Shown piece by piece: positions 34,737 through 39,612 of a stretch of 39,612 nt of DNA. The stretch is from Pedosphaera sp. (GTDB taxonomy: Bacteria; Verrucomicrobiota; Verrucomicrobiia; Limisphaerales; Pedosphaeraceae). The stretch is from the NCBI GenBank assembly GCA_028293325.1, contig JAQGPA010000156.1, positions 1-39,612 on the forward strand, read 5' to 3'. A model generated the notes under the pieces. That model saw only the letters and a list, made by a program, of their open reading frames with translations. It searched no databases and was not told where the DNA came from. Numbering within the stretch: position 1 is the stretch's first letter; the number at the start of each line of letters is the position of its first letter. Position numbers and translations under genes: made by a program.

Positions 34737-35438
34737 TCAGGCTTTGAAGCGGTAGCCGACGCCGGGCTCGGTGAGGAACAAAGCGGGTTTTGTGGGGTCG
34801 GCTTCCAGTTTCTCGCGGAGGCGGGTCATGTAAACGCGCAAGTAATGGGTATCGGACTCGTGATTGGGACCCCAGATTTCGCGCAAAATGTGGCGGTGGG
34901 TCAGGACTTTGTCGGCGTGTTTAATAAACAAGCGCAACAAAGTATATTCGGTGACGGTCAGTTTTATCGTTTGTCCTTTGCGTGTGACCGTTCGGCTGGC
35001 GAAGTTGACGGAGAGTTCGCCGGCGTTGAAATCGGGTTCGCCCTGGCTGCCTTTATCCGCGCGCCGCAGTGCCGAGCGCAAGCGGGCCAACAGTTCGCCG
35101 GAGTTAAATGGTTTGGTGATGTAATCGTCAGCGCCGCTGTCCAGGGCTTCGATTTTTTCCGCTTCCTTGTCGTGCACGGTAAGCACAACGACTGGGATTT
35201 GGGTCCATTCCCGCAATTGTTTAAGAACCTCAACGCCGTTGATATCGGGCAGGCCCAAATCGAGAATTATAATATCGTGATTTTGCTGGGCGGCCGCGGC
35301 GAGGCCTTGTTGGCCGGTGCCGGTGGTGGTGACGCGGTAGCCATTGGCTTCGAGGGTGATGGTGAGGAGGCGTTGAATTTGGGGTTCGTCATCGATGACG
35401 AGGGCGGAGAAGCGAGTTTGGTTTGCGGCTGTATTCAT
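34737..35438 (-). CDS. KdpE-like OmpR-family response regulator
   Basis: 233 residues. Receiver domain 1-125 with acidic pair D16/D17, phospho-acceptor D60 (IIILDLGLPDINGVE), T87 and K109 (DDYITKPF); winged-helix DNA-binding domain at about 140-233 (TVTEYTLLRLFIKHADKVLTHRHIL, HYLRVYMTRLREKLEADPTKP, EPGVGYRFKA). The sequence is closest to KdpE, regulator of the high-affinity K+ pump. Its ATG (35438) overlaps the stop of the upstream sensor gene by 4 bp, the usual arrangement. No kdpFABC genes are in the window, so the target may differ or be elsewhere. Confidence 0.88.
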   Translation of the reverse strand: MNTAANQTRFSALVIDDEPQIQRLLTITLEANGYRVTTTGTGQQGLAAAAQQNHDIIILDLGLPDINGVEVLKQLREWTQIPVVVLTVHDKEAEKIEALDSGADDYITKPFNSGELLARLRSALRRADKGSQGEPDFNAGELSVNFASRTVTRKGQTIKLTVTEYTLLRLFIKHADKVLTHRHILREIWGPNHESDTHYLRVYMTRLREKLEADPTKPALFLTEPGVGYRFKA

Positions 35439-36514
35439 GATGGTTCTGCGGGCAACGCGGGCGCTGCGATGGCGGGGAGACCCATGGTAAAAAGCGCGCC
35501 GCCGCCCACGCGGTTGGAAGCTTGCACCCATCCGCCTTGCGCTTCAACAAATCCTTTTACGATGGCCAGGCCCAGGCCGGTGCCACCTGGCTTGGCGGCG
35601 GGGGCGCGATGGAAGAGGTCAAAGATGCGATCCAGTTGATCCGGCGGCAAACCGGGGCCGTGGTCCGCGACCTTCAGGAGCAAATGTTTATTCTGAATAC
35701 GAGCGACAATGTGGATGGGCGTTCCGGGCGGCGTATGGGTGGTGGCGTTGACCAGAAGATTGGCGAGGGCTTGCTGGGTGAGGATGAAGTCCAGCTTAAC
35801 GAAGGGCAGGCCGGGGGCAATGTCCACCGTGAGCCGATGAGTGACGTTGAGACTGGGAACTTCGTGGGTGGCAAGGTGGACGAGTTCGGAGATGTCACAC
35901 CAATCGAGCTTGGAGTGGAGCTGGCCGGATTGAATACGAGCGGCGCTGAGGAGACTTTGCACGACCCGATTCAGGCGCAGGCCGGCGGACTCGATTTCGG
36001 TGGCGAGCTTTTGTTGCAGCGGAGTGAGGGAGCCGGAGTTGAGCATTTCGCTGGCGGCACCGGTGATGGCGGCGATGGGGGTGCGCAGTTCGTGGGAAAC
36101 GGAATTCAAGAGGGTGCGGCCGAGCCGCTCGGATTCGGCAAGGAACTTGGATTTGATTTCGGCCTCGCGCTGGGCGCGGAGGCGGGTTGTCAACTGGCCG
36201 ATGGTGAGGGCGACGACGAAGTAAGTGGCAAACATCATTTTGTCGTCCAAACTATCGATGTAAAATTTGTGGCGAGGCGGGGCGGTAAAGGCCCAGCCGA
36301 GCGCGGTCAGTGCGGTGCCAAAGAGCAACGGGCCGCGATTGATGAAGAGCGCGAGCACGACGATGGCAAAGAGATAGACGAGGGCGAGGGGTTGATAGCC
36401 GAGCAATTGTTCGAGCCAGATGTTATTGATCAGGGTGACAACGACGAAAATGGCGAGGGCCAGGACGTATTGGCGCGGTGAATTTGCCAGTAAGGGATGG
36501 GGCTGGCTGTCCAC
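35435..36514 (-). CDS. KdpD-like sensor histidine kinase (DUF4118), lacking the N-terminal KdpD domain
   Basis: About 359 residues from GTG 36514. DUF4118 membrane domain (YVLALAIFVVVTLINN; LALVYLFAIVVLALFI; FATYFVVALTIGQL), then HisKA with H-box SVSHELRTPIAAITG (His about 141 from this start), HATPase N-box LLVNATTHTPPG, G1 DHGPGLP and G2 GGTGLGLAIVKGF. E. coli KdpD carries an extra about 400-residue ATP-binding/USP region before the membrane domain; it is absent. The frame is open to an ATG at 36724, but that start lies in a dispersed repeat whose minus-strand reading is SLVSLVSLS, so the extra 70 residues are doubtful. Overlaps the regulator gene by 4 bp. Confidence 0.85.
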   Translation of the reverse strand: MDSQPHPLLANSPRQYVLALAIFVVVTLINNIWLEQLLGYQPLALVYLFAIVVLALFINRGPLLFGTALTALGWAFTAPPRHKFYIDSLDDKMMFATYFVVALTIGQLTTRLRAQREAEIKSKFLAESERLGRTLLNSVSHELRTPIAAITGAASEMLNSGSLTPLQQKLATEIESAGLRLNRVVQSLLSAARIQSGQLHSKLDWCDISELVHLATHEVPSLNVTHRLTVDIAPGLPFVKLDFILTQQALANLLVNATTHTPPGTPIHIVARIQNKHLLLKVADHGPGLPPDQLDRIFDLFHRAPAAKPGGTGLGLAIVKGFVEAQGGWVQASNRVGGGALFTMGLPAIAAPALPAEPS

Positions 36515-36678
36515 GGTCCGGTCGGGGAGGGCGGCGCCGAACGGACCGCGTGTTATTTCACTTTTGCGACGGGCACCGGGCAGAGGGCCCGCGTTTTGGG
36601 ATGCGTGGTCTTGCACTGGCGGTAAAATACATGGGGCGGGGTGGGGTTGGGAAGGTGAATTCTCAATGCGGGTGCTGG

Positions 36679-36781
36679 TTTTTCGTCGAAAAAAGCTGAG
36701 CGACACGAGCGACACGAGCGACATCCGCAGGTTTGGGTTTGTGGTGGAATGGCAAACATGAACGATGAAAAAGTTCTCAGT
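36679..36781. repeat. Dispersed 103-bp repeat, copy A
   Basis: Core agctgagcgacacgagcgac is built of tandem 9-mers (gcgacacga) and is followed by a conserved tail ending atgaacgatgaaaaagttc. A second copy at 37928-38030 matches at roughly four of five positions over the full length. Reverse reading gives the spurious SLVSLVSLS peptide. Confidence 0.8.
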
Positions 36782-37303
36782 TTAGGGTTCAGAGTTCAGA
36801 GTTTTCGGAGGTGCTTCCGCACGGGGCACTGGCGGAAAAGGTATTTCGGAACCCTCACCCCAAACCCTCTCCCGTCCGACGGGCGAGGGAGTGGATTGGT
36901 GTTGGGTATTTTTATGGTGCGAAACCGTCTTATGCGCGGGTCGTTAACGTACTACATGTCCGGCGGGGTCCTTCCGGACTGGTCATTATGAATAACAAGA
37001 TACAACAAGGTAACTTGAGGCTCGGCCACGGTGGCCTTGAGGCTGGTCAAGGTAATTTGAGGTAATTCGAGCCTAAATTTTTTTATGAAAGGGAGCATGA
37101 GGAGTGACAGGCGTTGCAGTGGTCAAACGCCGCCAGGTGGGCGTTTTGATGGTTGCCGGAGGTGTCGCCCGTCCGGGGCTGGACCAGAGAGTTGCTGGCG
37201 CACGGGTTTTAGTTCGCGGCGGTCAGTTCTTCGAGACGTGGCTAATGATGATTTTACTGTTCTTTGATAAGAATGCGGGTGGCTAAAACGGGGTCGGCCA
37301 GTG
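36782..37303. other. Repeat-rich intergenic DNA, no gene
   Basis: Holds a tract resembling ccctcaccccaaaccctc with hairpin-forming flank (about 36860-36895), a second gtgcttccgcacggg motif (about 36811), a segment ggtcattatgaataacaag near 36981 that resembles one near 38398, and the first aaggtaa repeat group (37005-37088). No frame looks coding. Confidence 0.6.
37005..37088. repeat. aaggtaa repeat group 1
   Basis: Degenerate direct repeats of the type aaggtaacttgagg / aaggtaatttgagg with spacer ggccttgagg, ending in tttttttatgaa. Related groups occur at 38228-38318 and 38628-38699, each also ending tttttttatg. Confidence 0.55.
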
Positions 37304-37666
37304 TCAGTGAGAAACTAGGGCGGCCAGCATCGCAAGCCAAAGCAAGGTCGTGGAAACCAGCAAACGGATCATGAATTTCCGACTGCGGACGATCTGGACC
37401 TGGCAGGGCCGCAGCCAGGAGGCATCCAGCAGCCAGTAAACGCGCAGCCAGGAGAACGAATCGAAGCTCGTAAACCATCGATAGTGATCGGAAATGAAGC
37501 CTTCAGCGGCAAGTTCGTGGATGAAATAGATTTTGCGTTGTTCGGAAAATGTATTTCGCGTGGCCCGGACGACTACCTCGGCGGACGATTCCTCCACCTG
37601 AACCAGCGTATCGAGTTGAGGGAAGCAGAACTCGTACTGCTTTGTTAAAACTTTTTGCGTGCTCAT
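37304..37666 (-). CDS. Hypothetical protein with C-terminal membrane helix
   Basis: 120 residues (MSTQKVLTKQYEFCFPQLDT...). The first about 95 residues form a soluble, mixed domain (EQRKIYFIHELAAEGFISDHYRWFTSFDSF), and the C-terminus is a single membrane helix (MIRLLVSTTLLWLAMLAALVSH). Codon use shows the GC-rich third positions of the neighbours, and an aaggtg ribosome-binding-like sequence lies just before ATG 37666. It is an isolated gene inside repeat-rich DNA. I recognise no family. Confidence 0.6.
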   Translation of the reverse strand: MSTQKVLTKQYEFCFPQLDTLVQVEESSAEVVVRATRNTFSEQRKIYFIHELAAEGFISDHYRWFTSFDSFSWLRVYWLLDASWLRPCQVQIVRSRKFMIRLLVSTTLLWLAMLAALVSH

Positions 37667-37927
37667 ACCCACCTTGAGTTAAATTCAACTGCCAGTTTAA
37701 CATAATATGGCGCAGGAATAGGAGGGCGACAACTGGTAATGCCGGGAAAACTTTGACCGGCAGGGGCGATAGGCACAGAGCCACCAAGAGGGGTTTCGGA
37801 TCCAGGTTGGATTTTTGGCGGAGTCGTTCCGGACGGGGTAGCCAAATTCGGAGTGAGGAATTGGGGATGCTGAAAAGGTTAGAGTCCGGAATCCGTAAAG
37901 CGCCTGCAAACAAAGGTGGTTCGGGGC

Positions 37928-38030
37928 TTTTTCTTTGCAAAAAGCTGAGCGACACGAGCGACACGAGCGACAGTCGGGGTTTTGGATTTGTGGTTGAATC
38001 GCCAAGATGAACGATAAAAAAGTTCGGAGT
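37928..38030. repeat. Dispersed 103-bp repeat, copy B
   Basis: Same layout as 36679-36781: T-run, aaaaagctgagcgacacgag core, then the tail tgaacgataaaaaagttc. Same orientation as copy A. Confidence 0.8.
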
Positions 38031-38227
38031 GCGGAATTTCAACAAGGAATTTTCACCACGAAGAGCACGAAGGGCACGAAGGTGGGAGAAAGACAAAGAA
38101 TTTTTGACCAGCCGTCGAGAAGACGCTTCCGCCGTCGCCAAGGCTATGGCGGACGGGATGGCGCGGCAAGCAGGATTAACAGGATTGGGAGTGGATTGGG
38201 GACAGGGATGGACGGACGGACAACCGG

Positions 38228-38318
38228 GCTGGTCAGGGTGGTGAATTTAAGGATAGTCAAGGCAGCCTTAAGGATGGACAAGGCGGGTCAAGGTAATTTA
38301 AGAATGAATTTTTTTATG
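38228..38318. repeat. aaggtaa repeat group 2
   Basis: Degenerate units (aatttaaggatagtcaagg, ccttaaggatggacaaggc, tcaaggtaatttaagaatg) ending in tttttttatgg; related to groups 1 and 3. Confidence 0.5.
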
Positions 38319-38465
38319 GTCCTAGGTCCTTCCACCTTCGCCAAGGCTTCCGCCGCCGCCAAGGCTATGGCGGACAAGTCGGCGGACAGGTCCGGACGGG
38401 TCACTATGGGGACAAATACAAGGTTCTGCCACCCGCTTCGGGTGGTGGGAGTTTTGGGAGAGGTT

Positions 38466-38498
38466 CCGGAGGTGTCGCGCTATGCGCTCAACCTCCGG
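38466..38498. repeat. REP-like palindromic hairpin
   Basis: Perfect 8-bp arms ccggaggt (38466-38473) and acctccgg (38491-38498) around an inner gcgc-tat-gcgc palindrome. A partial related copy (ccggaggtgtcgcccg) lies near 37158. Confidence 0.6.
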
Positions 38499-38627
38499 CT
38501 TACTGTCTGTCAACCTTGCTGGTTGCGGGTGTCCTGGCGGACTGCCGATGTGGGGTCGACGACGAGAACGAGGACGACGAGGACGAACGGGGAACCGGCA
38601 GGCGGAACGAGTCGGCGGGAGAAGCAA

Positions 38628-38699
38628 CAAGGCTGGTTAAGGTAAAACTGAGTGGCAACTAAGCCAGTTAAGGTAAAACTGAGTAGTTTTTTTATGAAG
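38628..38699. repeat. aaggtaa repeat group 3
   Basis: Two near-identical ttaaggtaaaactgagt units (about 38637 and 38668) separated by ggcaactaagccag and ending in tttttttatgaag. Confidence 0.6.
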
Positions 38700-38753
38700 T
38701 GTGCTTGCGCTCGGCCGTGGGTGGAAGCAAAGCTTGCGGTTGCAGGGGTTTAA

Positions 38754-39401
38754 TTGTATGAGGGGCGTGTGAGCGGAGAACGAAAATATCGGTTGGGTGT
38801 GCTGGGTTCGGGCAAGGGCTCAAACTTTGTGGCGATTGCGGATGCGTGCGCGGCGGGGTCGGTGCCGGCGGAGGTGGCGGTGGTGATCAGCGACGTGGCG
38901 GAGGCGGGCATTCTGGACCGGGCGCGAGAGCGGGGGTTGGCGGCACAGTTTATTGCGCCAGGGAAGTTTCGCACGAAGCTGGATGAAACGGCGGAGGCGG
39001 CATATATCCGGGCCTTGCAGGAGGCGGAGGTTGATTTGGTGGTGCTGGCGGGATTCATGCGGATATTGAAGGGGGAATTTTTGCGGGCGTTTGCGCAACG
39101 GGTGGTGAATATCCATCCGGCTTTGTTGCCGTCGTTTCCGGGATTGGAGGCGTGGAAGCAGGCGTTGGATTACGGGGTGAAGGTGACGGGGGTGACGGTG
39201 CATTTCGTGGATCAGGGTGTGGATACGGGGCCGATCCTGGCGCAGCAGACGGTGCCGGTGCTGGCGGGGGATACGGCGGGGACGTTGCATGCGCGGATAC
39301 AGGAGGCGGAGCGGGTTTTGTATCCGGCGGTGGTGGCGGCACTGGCGCGGGGGGAAGTGGGAGTGCAGGGGCGGCAGACGGTGTGGGGAATGAAAGGCTA
39401 G
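38754..39401 (+). CDS. purN: Phosphoribosylglycinamide formyltransferase
   Basis: 215 residues; formyl transfer from 10-formyl-THF to GAR, third step of purine synthesis. Visible: nucleotide loop [11 protein letters not shown] (15-25), catalytic N119 and H121 ([14 protein letters not shown]) and D157 ([10 protein letters not shown]). The start is TTG 38754, preceded by an aggggtt ribosome-binding-like sequence; GTG 38769 is an alternative five codons later. The nearby ATG at 38758 is out of frame. The gene is unusually G-rich on the coding strand compared with its neighbours. Confidence 0.93.
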   Translation: MYEGRVSGERKYRLGVLGSGKGSNFVAIADACAAGSVPAEVAVVISDVAEAGILDRARERGLAAQFIAPGKFRTKLDETAEAAYIRALQEAEVDLVVLAGFMRILKGEFLRAFAQRVVNIHPALLPSFPGLEAWKQALDYGVKVTGVTVHFVDQGVDTGPILAQQTVPVLAGDTAGTLHARIQEAERVLYPAVVAALARGEVGVQGRQTVWGMKG

Positions 39402-39486
39402 TAATTTGAAATCGAGGACGACGCGGACGAGGACGAAAAAAAGAGGTCATGGGTGCAATTATGAGGTTGGGAGGGTTTTTAGGTTG

Positions 39487-39584
39487 TTCCAAACGGGATT
39501 ATTCCCTGCTTGCCGCCGGGGCGGTGAGACTGCATTATTCCCGGCCCGTTGGGTCTGAAGGGCTCGCGGGAATGCAGTTTGGAA
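39487..39584. repeat. 98-bp imperfect inverted repeat
   Basis: Outer arms ttccaaac (39487-39494) / gtttggaa (39577-39584). An inner stem (ctgc, then attcccg after a 3-nt bulge, 39530-39543, against cgggaat and gcag, 39567-39577) gives an alternative fold sharing one base with the outer arm. No ORF. It may be a small MITE/REP-type element or an RNA hairpin after purN; no T-run follows. Confidence 0.5.
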
Positions 39585-39585
39585 T

Positions 39586-39612
39586 ATGAAGAGTAAGCCG
39601 ACATTACGATTT
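39586..39612 (+). CDS. Possible start of next gene (truncated)
   Basis: An ATG at 39586 opens nine codons (MKSKPTLRF) up to the window edge. Too short to judge; no ribosome binding site is obvious. Confidence 0.2.

Larger units (their letters stand above)
37667..38753. other. Repeat-rich intergenic DNA, no credible gene
   Basis: 1.1 kb of dispersed repeats: the second 103-bp repeat (37928-38030), a cacgaagagcacgaagg-type tract at about 38056-38085, two cgccaaggctatggcggac copies (about 38138 and 38354), an 8-bp-stem hairpin (38466-38498), a gaacgaggacgacgaggac-type tract near 38567 that recurs at about 39413, and two aaggtaa groups. Long open frames through it are made of these repeats and are not counted as genes. 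Confidence 0.65.

Noticed and set aside
36690..36723. CRISPR-like or tandem repeat array
   Set aside because: The 9-bp gcgacacga units are contiguous, with no spacers, and number only two to three; this is a dispersed repeat, not CRISPR.
37503..38141. 212-codon open frame on the minus strand
   Set aside because: Composed of dispersed repeats (SLVSLVSLS) and overlaps the better supported 37304-37666 gene.
38007..38645. 212-codon open frame on the plus strand
   Set aside because: It runs through at least four repeat types, and its translation (TTKSTKGTK, FAKASAAAKAMADKSADR, TTRTRTTRT) is made of them; treated as spurious.

Overview
The window looks like chromosomal DNA of a soil or freshwater Verrucomicrobiota bacterium, close in style to Pedosphaera/Limisphaerales. 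The reasons are a TIGR03790-type secreted protein, an EboB-like TatD hydrolase, a PII-Amt-PII nitrogen locus, a KdpDE-like pair, moderately high GC, weak Shine-Dalgarno sites, and intergenic DNA full of short dispersed repeats of the 'gcgacacga' and 'cacgaagagcacgaagg' kind. This placement is inference. No rRNA, tRNA, CRISPR array or intact insertion sequence was found.

Layout. 1-1690: a partial lipoprotein gene, a 34-residue basic peptide gene with a terminator, then about 870 nt with no credible gene that can fold into many GNRA-capped helices and ends in a textbook intrinsic terminator. This is the best candidate for an undescribed element, a large structured RNA. 1695-5158: cysK, a short rho lacking the N-terminal helical domain, and a WYL regulator. 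5178-6277 (minus): EboB-like hydrolase with a small helical partner. 6411-11262 (minus): a tight operon of MarR regulator, Lnt-like CN hydrolase, Aas-like acyltransferase/acyl-ACP synthetase and alpha/beta hydrolase, driven by a promoter whose -35 lies in an 18-bp palindrome. 11525-19477: tatD, a sugar-isomerase-like TIM barrel, TIGR03790 protein, metallo-beta-lactamase-fold hydrolase, recN, HEAT-like protein, slyX and uracil-DNA glycosylase. 19474-29192: EamA protein, lnt, GT-C-like membrane protein, agmatine deiminase, thpR, frr, a DivIC/FtsB-like protein, lipoprotein, Yip1 protein and a kinase-MurQ fusion. 29477-34355: sigma-54 promoter, PII, Amt, small membrane protein, second PII, an NhaD-like antiporter and a structured 3' region with a terminator. 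34737-36514 (minus): KdpE/KdpD-like two-component pair without kdpFABC. 36679-38753: repeat-rich DNA holding one probable small gene. 38754-39401: purN.

Two near-identical 181-bp elements (11347-11527 and 27179-27359) have about 34-bp terminal inverted repeats and TA at both ends, like MITEs of IS630/mariner-type transposons. In both places the right end of the element supplies the TAG stop codon of the neighbouring minus-strand gene.

Working together: the PII-Amt block is a nitrogen-responsive ammonium uptake unit. The MarR operon pairs a lipoprotein-acyltransferase-like enzyme, which would release lysophospholipid, with an Aas-like enzyme that could reacylate it. The kinase-MurQ fusion would carry out two consecutive steps of cell-wall amino-sugar recycling in one chain.
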